In this document: positions 1-10,999 of the stretch, in pieces | Position numbering within the stretch: the stretch's first letter is position 1 | Layout of the letters: every line of letters begins with the position of its first letter | Source of the DNA: Bradysia coprophila | Lineage: Eukaryota; Arthropoda; Insecta; Diptera; Sciaridae | Length of the DNA: 64,000 nucleotides | Direction of reading: 5' to 3' | Assembly (NCBI RefSeq): GCF_014529535.1 | Contig: NW_023503340.1 | Span: 496,001 to 560,000 of the forward strand | The notes under the pieces: model-generated | The model's input: only the letters and a program-made list of their open reading frames with translations | What the model was told of the DNA's origin: nothing | Database searches by the model: none | Made by a program: the position numbers and the translations under genes

Positions 1-2043
1 GACAACAATTCCAAGATTGGCGCCATCAATCTTCTCTTCTACATCCAGTTCAAATTGTAAAAATGCATTTTGTTCGCCCGATGATAGCAGTAAGTCGTCT
101 CTGGACGCACCACCCAGATTAACCAAATGTCTCGTTCGACAAAATTTGACGATCTGAGATTTGGATTCTGGCGGCAATTCAATTGGTTGTGCAATGCCCA
201 AATCGTACAGCAATACGTTCAAATCTTCGTCACTGTCGATTTTAATGATTCTACTGAAACCTTCGTTCAATGTCGGTTCTTCTAGCTGATCTTTGACAAC
301 AGATAGTATTTTGAGGCCATTTTTTACCGTCGGATGATTGATTCTGCGTACGATTCGATATTTCAATTCCTCCATGTTGTAGTTGAAGTAGACGCACCAC
401 GCTTGATTCGTGTTGAATGCCAGATCAAGCCACACTTTACGCTTGTCCTTCGTTAGGTTGCAATTGTCCACAATGATTGTTTTGGAATTTTTTAAATTTT
501 GATTGAACTGCTCAGTCGTTGCCTTTCGTCCAGATTCATCCTGATTGATGCGAACTATTTGATCGTCACCGAAATATTTAACGATGTGCGTACTCAACGT
601 ACTTTTACCGCTAGCCGGATATCCAACGAATACGATCAATTTTGGTAATTTAATCTTGGGCTTATGGCAAGAGTATTGCAAACTGGAAAATTGCTTCATG
701 AATTTGATTTGTCTGTCGTCCAGTATAACTTTCGGCCGTGTCGACTTAATCTGTGCAATTGCTTCTTCTGAATTTAATTTCTGTTGCTTTATTAACACAC
801 AAGCAAGCACGGTATTCGTACGCCCAACTCCCCCTTTACAATGAACTATTGTCGGTTCACCAGACTCCACAATATTAAGCATTTCCTCCAGTTGATTCAT
901 GGACGGAGGCGTGCGATCATCGATTTGGAAGTAATGGATTTTAACATCATCTTGGACAACATCTAACGGCTGTTCGAGGCATGTTATCACGTTGACGACG
1001 CCCATTTTCGAAAAAAGCTTTAAATCGCTTGCCGATGGTACTGATGAGCCACCCAAAACGTTTGGTTGCACCCAACTGAAATTGAACGGCAAGGGATGGC
1101 CAACGAATCTACCGTTGTCAAATTCGTAGAAAAGTTGTTTCTTGATCGTTTGATTGTTCATTTGATTGTTGAAGAAATCCAACAAATATTGGAGCGATTT
1201 CGGATTGATGGTGTCGGAATCGAATTCCAAGTTGAACAGCGGTGAAATGTTACGAAAAATTTCGGTCGTTGCCATGCCGAGTGCCAGTTCAATTTTCGCT
1301 TGCACATAGAAACCGTCTAAATCACCCATACCGATCAACAAGTCGATTAATTCCTTGATTTTATGGTACTTCGATTTCGGATAGAGTTTTATCAATTCTT
1401 TGATTACATTTCGGATCGACGGATTTGTTGGATACTCGAACACCGCCCATTCCAAGTATTGGATGTGTTTCGTTTTATACGGTGACGGATGGGTGAGAAG
1501 ACATTGAATGGGAAATTTTTTGTTGATTTGTTGAATGGTTTTCGGCGACTTTTTACCCTCGTCATGGATGTCTTTGTTGTCGAAACCGAGTGTCACGTGA
1601 AAATCGATCGGTTCTAAATTCAAATCTTTCCGGATTTGATCGAGCTCTGGTGCATAAATCAGCAAAAAATAGGTTTTATCGTTGCTTGCCCTATCCGGTG
1701 ACTTGAGAACGCCGACACCCAGATCGATTGCGCTGAGTTTACTGAATTTCACATTCTCCTGAAAATACTTTTTCAAATTCGACTTAGCTATTGTTTTCAA
1801 CTCCGTTTTGCTGACAATGGTAATGTGGTAGTCTGCTCCATCTCGTTTCTGTCGGTTCAGTTGACAGTGGTCTGGTACAAAATATGTGAATCGTGCGGCC
1901 ATTTCCTTCAACTTATCACTTTTGTACATGACACATCCTTTGCTGAACGCAATTTCGCCATCACCGATGCGAATAGATCGGATATCACAGGTGTGATTAT
2001 TGTCATTAGATGCATCGTCGATTTGACTGTGAGTAACATCCAT
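1..2043 (-). CDS. RNA-repair polyprotein: 2H phosphoesterase, DSP phosphatase, polynucleotide kinase, RNA ligase (3' partial)
   Basis: One uninterrupted frame of 681 codons runs from an ATG at 2043 to the window edge. Two HxT motifs, His73-Ile-Thr (in YHITIV) and His149-Val-Thr (in FHVTLGF), mark a 2H (LigT/cyclic phosphodiesterase) domain. A helical linker follows, then a dual-specificity phosphatase signature HCKGGVGRT with Cys402 and Arg408. Next is a P-loop GYPASGKST (Lys480) followed by RINQDESGR and IVDNCNLTKDKR, which resemble the kinase domain of PNKP. The last visible residues give VEEKIDGANLGI, with Lys671 in the KxDG motif I of ATP-dependent RNA ligases, preceded by RTRHLVNLGG. Together these could open a 2',3'-cyclic phosphate, phosphorylate a 5'-OH end and reseal RNA. 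The order fits the predicted 'Swiss Army Knife' RNA-repair proteins (from memory). The ligase body lies outside the window. A 3' splice site at about 2068 suggests a 5'-UTR intron. Domain calls are strong; the biological role is inferred. Confidence 0.9.
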   Translation of the reverse strand, partial: MDVTHSQIDDASNDNNHTCDIRSIRIGDGEIAFSKGCVMYKSDKLKEMAARFTYFVPDHCQLNRQKRDGADYHITIVSKTELKTIAKSNLKKYFQENVKFSKLSAIDLGVGVLKSPDRASNDKTYFLLIYAPELDQIRKDLNLEPIDFHVTLGFDNKDIHDEGKKSPKTIQQINKKFPIQCLLTHPSPYKTKHIQYLEWAVFEYPTNPSIRNVIKELIKLYPKSKYHKIKELIDLLIGMGDLDGFYVQAKIELALGMATTEIFRNISPLFNLEFDSDTINPKSLQYLLDFFNNQMNNQTIKKQLFYEFDNGRFVGHPLPFNFSWVQPNVLGGSSVPSASDLKLFSKMGVVNVITCLEQPLDVVQDDVKIHYFQIDDRTPPSMNQLEEMLNIVESGEPTIVHCKGGVGRTNTVLACVLIKQQKLNSEEAIAQIKSTRPKVILDDRQIKFMKQFSSLQYSCHKPKIKLPKLIVFVGYPASGKSTLSTHIVKYFGDDQIVRINQDESGRKATTEQFNQNLKNSKTIIVDNCNLTKDKRKVWLDLAFNTNQAWCVYFNYNMEELKYRIVRRINHPTVKNGLKILSVVKDQLEEPTLNEGFSRIIKIDSDEDLNVLLYDLGIAQPIELPPESKSQIVKFCRTRHLVNLGGASRDDLLLSSGEQNAFLQFELDVEEKIDGANLGIVV

Positions 2044-3642
2044 TCTAATTTCTGATGGTATTCAATTCTGTGAAACAAATGAGAAAAATTTGATGGTCAG
2101 AAAAATGGTGAAAATCTGAAGTTCAATTTCAAGAATGTCTAAACACATCCAACCAATACATCTATTGTCCCAATACTATAATGATGTTGATGTGTACTTT
2201 GCACCGTGTCAATGAACTCTTGTATTTTATAACCTGCTACGGATGGCTACTATCTGTTATCTGTTATAGATAACGACTGGAAGAATAAATGGCAAGCTCT
2301 GAATAATTCGGTCGTATCGAGCAAAAATCATGTTCAATGATGTCACCATTTTCGTATTTCATTTCGTCGTCCGTATTTTGGTCTAATCTGTAGCAGGAGG
2401 GCTTACTTTTGGTAATTTGCATTCTTAAAAATTTAAAGAAAAAAAATCAATTTTTTTTGATATTTTTCAGAATTAAAATTCCCAAAAGTAACTGACTGAA
2501 CTGATTTGAGCAAATTATATTCTACCATAAATGTCTGGTTATCTGTAATAACTGGGATTTATCTTATCTACCTTATAATTCATGTTTCGAATGAAAGATT
2601 AGAGATCACATTGAAACCAAATTTGTTCGATTTTCGAATCATTACAGTCAGAGGCAGTGAAATTTCAGCATGTATTTGTTTCAGCTGTTTTAAAACAGTT
2701 TATACAGTTGAAGCTGTGTGTAGTGCATGATAGGGGTGAAACCGTGTAAAAACGTTCAAACAGTTTTCATTATTTGTGTGGATCAGCCAAGAGATCAGTT
2801 GAAAAACAAAAACGAATTTCAATCGCTATACAACGTGGAAACGCCGCCTGCATTTTGGGCACATTAGGGAAAAATAGAATAGATGATTTTTATTTATTGT
2901 AAATTTAATATTTTTTTTTGGAAAAGATCGCTTTTTTACAGGCTGCGTCATTATTGTGAGCAGTCTTTTTTTGCGCGTTTAAAATAAAATATTTTACTGT
3001 AGAGGTGTTTAAGAGTGATATCGCCAAATCTTCAGGTGATTTTTTTAACTTTGGAAACAAGCGGTCTCCGATTTTAATGAGCTCGTTGGATTCGTCTTTC
3101 AATTCTAGGAAACACGTGTCTTTCACTTTTTCTTAAAAAAAATTGTTTTCTTTGAAAAGGGCTCAAAAGTGAAGACATGTTAGAGGGTACCGAAAACAGT
3201 TTTTCGACAATAACTCAAGAAAAAATTATTTTAAATTGTTGTAATGTTGTACGATTGTCGGCCTTGAAAAGACCTTCAGGTGAAGTATACGCACCGCTTG
3301 GTGCTAGTTGATCCACTAGAGTTATGACTAGAAATATAGTGAATGTTCGGAGAGTCCGCCTTTTCTGCAGCTTCGATGTACCACGGAGCTGAGTATGGGG
3401 TGTTGTAGCTGGCCTCACCCACTATCGTTGCACATATAAATGAATCCAGCCGGAGGCGAGTTCTGTGAAATCGAATTCGCTGAAAAAGTTTTTTAGCATA
3501 AGTTAGGAACAACGTTTTGTTTGTAGTGGGCTGGAAATGAGCGATATTTCATCACTAGATAAACAAAATATTTTCTCATCAACCAAACAAAATTGGTAGC
3601 AAAAAATGTCAGTTTGAAATTTTATGGAATTGCGAATAGAGC
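2044..3642. other. Intergenic stretch upstream of the RNA-repair gene
   Basis: AT-rich. The bases just left of the ATG at 2043 contain a pyrimidine-AG acceptor at about 2068 on the minus strand, so a 5'-UTR exon probably lies further right. No ORF has domain features, and I see no RNA gene. Confidence 0.5.
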
Positions 3643-3896
3643 CAGAGCCTATTTTAAGGAATTTACATTCCAAAAATTTCCAAAATTTCACAAAAATTCT
3701 TAAAATTTCCAAACTTTGTTTTCTGTTAGATCTCATTCCGAAGTAATCAGTTAAGCTCAAAGACATGAAAAACAACTAAAAAGGCAGTAAAAAACACATT
3801 TACGATGCAATTTGTTGTGTTTTTAGATAAAACGACGAAAAGTGATGGAAAAATTTGAGAATTTTTGGAAATTTAATTTCCTTAAAATAGGCCCTG
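3643..3896. mobile_element. hAT-like MITE, CAGRGCCTATTTT family, copy 1
   Basis: A 254-bp element starts CAGAGCCTATTTTAAGGAA and ends with the inverted form (TTCCTTAAAATAGGCCCTG). It is flanked by AATAGAGC (3635-3642) and AATAAAGC (3897-3904), an 8-bp duplication with one mismatch. Duplication length and CAG terminus fit non-autonomous hAT elements. It shares its terminus with the elements at 34804-35165 and 42602-44678. No coding capacity. Confidence 0.8.
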
Positions 3897-3904
3897 AATA
3901 AAGC

Positions 3905-4854
3905 TGAAACCAAAAGAATTGTTTCGTTAACTTTACATCGCTACTATGTAAATCAAGAGTAACAGTGTTAACTTAACACTCAACGATGGTATGTTTGTTC
4001 AATTTCACAACAAGTTGTAAATAAAAATCGCTTGCGATTACTCATCGCATCGAAACTGTTAACACAGAAAATATATACTTTCGCGAATGAAACGTTCCAG
4101 ATAATTTTCGGTTGAAACTCGTACTTACAATTCAATAAAATCCGGATCAATAAATTTACTCCAGTTTCTATCCCAATCAACGGTTAGTTTGGCTAGTTCT
4201 TTAGTTTTGTTTTCTATTTTCTCACTTTACACACGACTGTCTTAAATATTTTTTTAATGAAAATAATTCGGAAAAGCGTAGCTTGACTATTTTCACATTA
4301 AAAATTGATTGTCACTTCCAGGATACTGTCGAATTTCTAGTGAAATCAAGGCTCCTTAAATAACAACACAGAATTTGTTTTGATTATTTTTGTTATGGTG
4401 AGTATCGACATCTAGTGTTGTCAGTACATTGGATGCAAACATACTTATTACTTATATACACAGTGTAATGGTATGCGCATGCGCGAGTATAAAGAGTGTC
4501 GATATCGACGATATTATAGAAGACGAGTGCCGTCATCTGCGCGGTTTCGTTCACTCAAACGATTTTTTGTTTTGTTTAAAATTTACTTGAATGCAACAAT
4601 TGAATCATCTTACTTCAGATCTGTAGAGCCGCGCAGAGAATACATTGAGTATTGGGGTGTTTGTACGCATTTGCCATTTGATAATCGTTTCCTCTCTTCT
4701 GACAATCAGAATTGTAGACAGAGGTTTACTAGATGTTTTCGGGCTTATGGTACCTTGGCTTATGACTCAACTATCTATTACTTATGTATCCTATTGGAAT
4801 TTATCTCACTTTAATGAACGTTCATTGGAATTCACAAAAGTTTTACATTTATTA
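3905..4854. other. Intergenic, no gene recognised
   Basis: AT-rich DNA 3' of the dienelactone hydrolase gene. The plus-strand frame at 4473-4814 is rich in Arg/Tyr and overlaps a second open frame; neither has recognisable domains. Probably non-coding. Confidence 0.4.
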
Positions 4855-5720
4855 CTAAACATGTTCACCAAAGAACGATGTTAACAGTTGAATAACTTCG
4901 TTGACACGTTTGACATTTAACTCATCCGAAAAGTCTCCTCTAGCACCACAAAATCCATGATGAATATCGTCGAAACGATGATGTGCGCATTTATTTTCGC
5001 CCAAATTCTTCTTTAGAATTTCATAAAATGGAATCTGCAATGAGTGGACGGCATAAGTTAAGACAAAAAAAACAGTTCGTTTGATACAAAATCCAATGAT
5101 CACCGTACCATGTCTAACTCATTTTTCGAAGGAAGCAAAATCAATGGACGCTTAACACCTTCAGCTTCCTCGTTTTTGATCAGCGAAGGATGGACTAGAC
5201 CACCAGCTTTGATTTCATCGAGTTCGAGGGCTGCGTCCAGAGTGATTCGGCCACCCCAACAAAAACCGAATATTCCAACTGAAGTTATCACTTCAGTGGT
5301 TTTATAATGCTCAATCACATTCCGTACGTCTGTTTTCACATTTTTATTCCAATTTCCCTTTTCTTCGATGAATGCTAAGATTGCCGGCATTCTAAAAATT
5401 TCAATTGTAGTTACACCAGATACTGTATGCATTTCTTCGAAAATCAGGACCTACCCTTGGGCCATTGTTTCTTCGGTTATTGGATTCCCTCGAAAGAAGT
5501 CCGGTATGACTACACGAAAGCCGGCCAAAGCAATTGTCTCAGACACTTGCCTGATATTTGGATGTACTCCAAAAATATCGTACACACAAATTAGCAGCTT
5601 TTTCGAATCGTTCGGAATTGTTTCGTAGACGGGGAGATCTCCAATATTTATGGTCGTACCAGGCGGGCGATAATCGGAAGTAACGGGAGGTAGTGTACAG
5701 CATGCTTTTGTTAACGACAT
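4855..5720 (-). CDS. Dienelactone hydrolase family protein (carboxymethylenebutenolidase-like)
   Basis: Three exons (5720-5455, 5391-5109, 5034-4855) join in phase to give 242 residues, the usual family length. The alpha/beta-hydrolase triad is visible: nucleophile Cys133 in GFCWGG, Asp182 in NELDM at the end of exon 2, and His209 in HHGF. The N-terminal VYDIFGVHPN stretch is also typical. Relatives are cytosolic esterases acting on lactone or ester bonds; human CMBL activates a prodrug ester, but the natural substrate here is unknown. Introns are 63 and 74 bp with GT-AG ends. A 3' splice site just upstream of the ATG (about 5733) points to a 5'-UTR intron. All three catalytic residues are present and no frame break is seen. 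Confidence 0.93.
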
Positions 5721-5733
5721 GTTGATGGATTAG

Positions 5734-6483
5734 CTGGAACACGAAATATGAAAACCTTTAATTCCATACTTTCCACTGGTGGAAGGTAAATGGACATCTC
5801 GTTAATTAGGTTTTTCTATAAAAACATTTGTTAACAAGATTTTGTCTTCTGAGTACTAATGGGTGACCTGACCAGTGGTCACTGACTACTGACCACATAT
5901 CGTCAGGTCAATTGGTTCTATCTTATCACAATTTGTTAGACTGATTCAACGACACGTAAAAACATGACAACATAAACTCGTTAACTATAAACTCAATATC
6001 GCGCACACATACACAGTAACGTTAATGAAAGTTACGGCTGTTTAGCATCAGTTACACTATTTATACACTCAACAAGTGAACGAATAGATCATGTTTTTTT
6101 GCATGAATTAAAACATAATGCTCCTTGGCTCGATTAAACACTTGCATCAAATCCGATTAAAATACCAACCTGTTGCGGCTAATGTTTGGACGATCGGTGT
6201 GACTGTTGTTCTCACAATAAATGAAATGTTGAACTTGATTTGTTGTTTGGGACACGACTGTGTTGTGAATGATGTTTTTCGCCTGTTATCTCAATCCGTG
6301 ACACTTAGATACAGTCAATGAGTTGATGAATAGTTGAATACTCACCATGAGTTGGTGTTAGTCTATCGATGATAATCGAGAGATTTGATTTTACACGTAG
6401 GTATAAAATGAATGTGACGATAGAGACCGAGTTTTCTTGAAATAATTATGTAGAATGACTGAGGGTTTTTGATTGTATCTGGA
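5734..6483. other. 5' region of the hydrolase gene
   Basis: Holds the presumed 5'-UTR intron and promoter of the minus-strand hydrolase. A short inverted repeat lies at about 5869-5930 (gacctgaccagtggtc and related bases). No other gene is recognised. Confidence 0.4.
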
Positions 6484-6491
6484 GGCATTAA

Positions 6492-6633
6492 CAGTGCCGG
6501 ACTGGCTCAAAAAAGCCCTTCGGGCGTTGTATGGAGAAATTTTTCAAAAAGCCCTTCGTTGTCATTTATCCATTCAAAAATCAAAAGGCCTTTCGGGAAT
6601 CGCCCGAACGCCCATGAGGCCAGTCCGGCACTG
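6492..6633. mobile_element. 142-bp hAT-like MITE with perfect 8-bp duplication
   Basis: Terminal inverted repeats are CAGTGCCGGACTGGC and GCCAGTCCGGCACTG (exact). Flanks are GGCATTAA at 6484-6491 and again at 6634-6641, a perfect 8-bp target duplication. Internal repeats of AAAAAGCCCTTCGGGCG type. Non-coding; the small open frames through it are incidental. Confidence 0.88.
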
Positions 6634-6699
6634 GGCATTAAACAAACCTTGCGATTAAATTATAACCTTTCACAGACGGCAATCATATCATAAGGATCT

Positions 6700-7185
6700 G
6701 AGGATTCTTTTGAAAAACAGCCTATCGAAATCGAACGTATTTTCCTGTGGAATTACAGGGTCTTAATGGGTTTAAAAATTCATCCACACTGAGATATGTA
6801 CAGTTCAGGTTTTCAACCGGATTAAACTTTTCTTACAGAAATTTCTCGAAGGACACGAAACGTACATGGTCGTGTGGGATGTCATTAGAAAGGTAATTTA
6901 TGTTGTATCAGGGGAAATAGGGTGTCATGGGGTTTGGAAGGATCTACGTTGAAATATGAGAAGTCGAAATGTTTAAATGCTCCTATTTCATCGTAGAGAT
7001 GCTACCAAACTTGCAATTATCTTTCTAAAGACACCCCACACGACCGTGCACGGCTCGTGTAACTGGAGAAATTTATTATTTTGGAAGTAATTTTGGCTTC
7101 TAGGGTCGAATACCTTTCTGGGCACATATAAAAAATTCCACTGGAAAATGCGTCCGATTTCGGTAGGATGTTTTTCGAAACAATC
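6700..7185. repeat. Foldback repeat, TTTTGAAAAACAGCCTA family, diverged copy
   Basis: The left end (TTCTTTTGAAAAACAGCCTA) and right end (inverse of TTTCGAAAAACATCCTACCG) form inverted arms around an AT-rich middle. Same family as the cleaner palindrome at 9005-9693, including the shared stretch around the CGTGTGGGATGTCATTAGAA motif. It abuts the outer foldback element that begins near 7195. Confidence 0.65.
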
Positions 7186-7229
7186 TCTCTCGTAGATTTG
7201 ATATGTCCTTGAATTTAGCACAAGATTTA

Positions 7230-7354
7230 AAACACAAGATTAGTAAATATCTTGATATATCAAGATTTGGTGACACGAATCTTGATATATCAAGATTTGT
7301 TTGACAGAATCTTGATATATCAAGATTCATGTCATCGATTCTTGATATATCAAG
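7230..7354. repeat. TTGATATATCAA palindrome array, left
   Basis: Four copies of AATCTTGATATATCAAGATT or close variants, separated by 10-15 bp spacers such as TGGTGACACG. Part of the inverted end of the surrounding element. Such subterminal clusters are typical protein-binding sites in DNA transposons; binding here is inference. Confidence 0.8.
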
Positions 7355-8612
7355 AGTTTATTGGTTAACATCTTCAGGACTAGCGTCACCGTATACAGAG
7401 ATCTTACTAGCAGAGCTTATGATTCCTTACGAAGAATAAATAACGTCTCAGGAACTCTACCGTCACTGTACATGTACAATCAACGAAAAAGGGTGATAGA
7501 TTATCTGCATATTGTCACTGGCAGTGATAACGTAGGGATTGCAATACCGGTATTAGAACCGGAAAACGCCAATACCGAATACCGGTTTTGATTAAAAAAT
7601 ACCAATACCGAAAAATGAAAAGTGTATTTTTATTGGAAAAATGTAGTTTTTATTTGGTTATTTGGCCTGAATATAAATATATGGCATGGCAATGTAACAA
7701 CAAATTTAAGAACAAACTCTATTGAGAAAGTTCTGCCGATTTTAGTTGCTCTCTTTTGAAATTCAAATAAAACTCAAATTTAGCTGGAAACGTTACACTG
7801 AAACAAGCGAAGTTTTCGAATCTTTAATGTGATTTCGGATGTGTCATTTCAAATACAAGCCATAAAGGTTTTGAGAGTTCCAATTGTCATTACTTATATT
7901 AGGTAAAGTTAAATTGAATTGTAAATTACTGTGAATAGCAAATTCGAAATGAAAATTTACGTCGAAAATGGAAATCATGCCCACACGTTAGTAAGCGGGC
8001 GTGACACAAGTCCACAACCAAAAATGTTTTAACAAAATTTTTTTGAGGACGGCGGAGCATATTTACAGCACTTTTTGTAAAATTTTCTTTCACAAATCTT
8101 TTGAGTCAATTTTTTGTTGATAAAACTTTTGCGATATAAGTTATTTTGTAAGTAAGATAAAGGACTTGCGTCACATTTACCCTTTAAGGGTTTTTTGACT
8201 GATTTATATATTTGATCTATTACTGCAACCTAATTCATAATTACTTGATGAATTGTTGCTTGTCACTTTGCTTTCGATTAGAGGTGTGCGCCGGTCAAAA
8301 ATTCTCGGCGGCGGCTAGCCGAGTGTAGATGTGTCGGCGGCGGCGCGCCGAAAACGATATTTCTCGGCGGCTCGGCTCAGCCGCGGCGCGCCGATATATT
8401 TTGAATAATTTAAAAAAAATTCTAAAAATTCAAAGAAAAGTCAATGTTTTTACAGTTATACATAAGAATACCTACTTCATTTCTAATCTAATACAAGAAT
8501 TATGAGTTCCTGTGATCTCTGGTGTAAAACCAACAAAGTTTAATTTTTATTTTGTGAAACATACTAGTTACTAGACATCAAAATCTGAAGTGAAAGCATT
8601 TTTGCTCATAAT

Positions 8613-8684
8613 GTCCACAGCTGGGCTTGAACTAGCAACCTCTGGTTTATAAATCCAGCGCCTATCCAACTCGACTAACTTCAT
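8613..8684 (-). pseudogene. tRNA-like relic (SINE head or tRNA pseudogene)
   Basis: On the minus strand an A-box-like TAGTCGAGTTGG (8666-8677) is followed by an anticodon-arm-like CTGGATTTATAAACCAG and a B-box-like AGTTCAAGCCC (8623-8633). Spacing suits a tRNA. The acceptor ends do not pair, so this is probably a decayed tRNA or the 5' head of a SINE. Confidence 0.5.
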
Positions 8685-9004
8685 TTCTTTCAAATTTTGA
8701 ATCTTTGAAAATTTAATTCTAAGATAAATAAACTGGGTTTGCTAATAGTCGAAAGAACAACGAAACTTCTAAAGTTCGTTGTTAAAAACTAATTACTTTA
8801 GTGGTACGACTCCAGTTTAATTTTCATAAAATGCAAAGGGATGGTCCATAAAGTACGTAACTCGAAAGAGTCACAGGTAGGTCTGGACATATTGTTACAG
8901 ATAGTGCAAAATATTCAGAACTACATGGAAACGTAATTACGAGATATAATGATAAGTCTGGAAAATGCAGATTTTGTGGATCGCCCCAGAGCTTTAAAAA
9001 GTTT

Positions 9005-9693
9005 AGAGGGATTCTTTTGAAAAACAGCCTACCGAAATCGGACGCATTTTCCAGTGGACTTTTTTATATGTGCCTAGAAAGGACTTCGACCCCAGAACCA
9101 AAAATCACTTTCAAAAAAATTCTTCGAAGCTTTTGTGACTAGTGAAAGGTGATCAAAAACCGAAAAATTGCACTTTTCTTACCAAAATTTCTCCAGGTAC
9201 ACGAGCCGTACATGGTGGTGTGGGGTATCATTTGAAAGGTAATTTTATGTGCTTTTGGGCCAAATAGGGTCTTATGGGGTTTGGATGCATATGCGATGAA
9301 ATATGAGAAGTTGAAATGTTTAAGTGCCCATCTTTCATCGCATATGCATCCAAACCCCATAAGACCCTATTTGGCCCAAAAGCACATAAAATTACCTTTC
9401 AAATGATTAATTTTAAAACCAATGAGTCTCTATTCGGCTCAATAGTAGATGTGATTACCTTTCTAATGACACCCCACACGACCCTGTACGGCTCGTGTAC
9501 CTGGAGAAATTTTGGTAAGAAAAGTGCAAATTTTCGGCTTTCGATCACCTTTCACCAGCCATAAAAGCTTCGAAGAATTTTTTTGAGAGTGGTTTTGGCT
9601 TCTAGGGTCGAAGTCCTTTCTAGGTACCTATAAAAAGTTCCAATAGAAAACACGCCCGATTTCGGTAGGCTGTTTTTCAAAAGAATCCCTCTT
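9005..9693. repeat. Near-perfect long palindrome (foldback element)
   Basis: The arms start AGAGGGATTCTTTTGAAAAA and end with its inverse, and match through most of 689 bp. A perfect central segment around GGATGCATATGCGATG and CATCGCATATGCATCC lies at about 9279-9353. The right arm has about 60 bp of extra sequence near 9407-9460. Transcribed RNA would form a long double-stranded hairpin. Frames in it are mirror images of each other and not genes. Confidence 0.85.
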
Positions 9694-10999
9694 AATTTAA
9701 TTTACAATCCAATCGATATTCATTCCACAAATCGTATGTTATAATACATACGTAAATGTCATAAAGTTGGAAATGCATGTGGAATGAATAGCGCCGATCG
9801 GATTGTAATAGTTACTTCTTATAATTCCGAGACTGTCCTATGACTAGTGACTCACTAAAGAGTAAAAAAAAACTCTTCTTGAAATGCAAGGTGAGGTAAG
9901 AGTCGACTAAAATTTCTTTTTAAAAAATAAAAATTCAACACAAGGTATTTGTAATATGACATTAAGGCAGATTGCGATTTTTATTTAATTTAATTTAATT
10001 TAGTTTTAAGTTGACGTAAAACGAGGAAATTATAAGGAATTTTTCCATACAAATTGTATTGTCAATCGACTTATAAATCGAATGTTTTACGTCAAATTAT
10101 TATAATAAGTAAAAATCGCAATTTTCTTATCATTCCACGCGGTTTCTCAGAAGGAAGTTTACGTTAAACATACATGATGTTTTACAGCACTCATCGATGA
10201 AATATTCCATATACCTAAACAATAATAGAAATTATGCTTTTAAAAGACATTACGTGTTAAGAACGAAGATTTGCGATTGCTACCATTCAAAGAAACGCTA
10301 AGCTCCATCGGAGAAATTGAAAATCGTGATATTTAGTTGAATGAGGCCCTAAACTTATTTTGTTGTCGAGCCGATGAAAACAGTCGGCGGCTGGCGGCGG
10401 CTGATGTCATATTTTTGTATCGGCGGCGGCGCTCGGCTGAGTACCTCCAGCCGGCGGCGCGCCGGCTGAACTCGGCGGCGCACACCTCTACTTTCGATAT
10501 CACACATTTGAGTGAACTTTTGGACAAAAATTGTTCAATTCAGTTCCTTTTTCTTAATAATTTCTTTAGTACAGTTTATAAAGACCTCTTGAGAATATTT
10601 ATAACCAAATCATCGTTGGGCTACCCTTCTAACTTATTAATCTTTCTATGATCCTAACCAATCAAACATAAAAAATCAAAGCTTTTTAGGGTAGGTAGGT
10701 AACCAAAAAGGCTTACAGTAAATGTTCACTTAAAAATTGTCCCTCTCAACTGCGCCACTTTTCACTTGGGAAATGGTTGTTCTTTTCATCATAAAACGGC
10801 TAAAATAAATAGCAAATTAACTCACTAACCACTCATTTTGTCATGTAGACAACACGAAAGCCAATCGAAATGCACCAAAACGGTACTATAAACGTGTTGA
10901 TACTTAAATATACTTGCACTTAAATAATGACAGGTATCATCAGTCAATTTAGAATGAATAAATAATGAATTTTGGAAAAATATTCTTTGCGGGAATCAG

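Larger units (their letters stand above)
8279..10490. mobile_element. hAT-type non-autonomous element with CGGCGG-rich ends
   Basis: The element starts TAGAGGTGTGCGCCG and ends CGGCGCACACCTCTA. It is flanked by a perfect 8-bp duplication CTTTCGAT (8271-8278 and 10491-10498), diagnostic of hAT-type integration. Next to each tip are about 110 bp of GC-rich CGGCGGC/GCCGCCG repeats that contrast with the AT-rich interior. No transposase frame. It contains a tRNA-like relic (8613-8684), a long palindrome (9005-9693) and smaller inverted repeats near 9705-9810 and 10010-10095. Confidence 0.9.

Noticed and set aside
584-844. Plus-strand ORF
   Set aside because: Antisense shadow of the phosphatase-kinase part of the minus-strand RNA-repair gene.
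9139-9564. Two matching ORFs on opposite strands
   Set aside because: They are mirror translations of the two arms of one palindrome.
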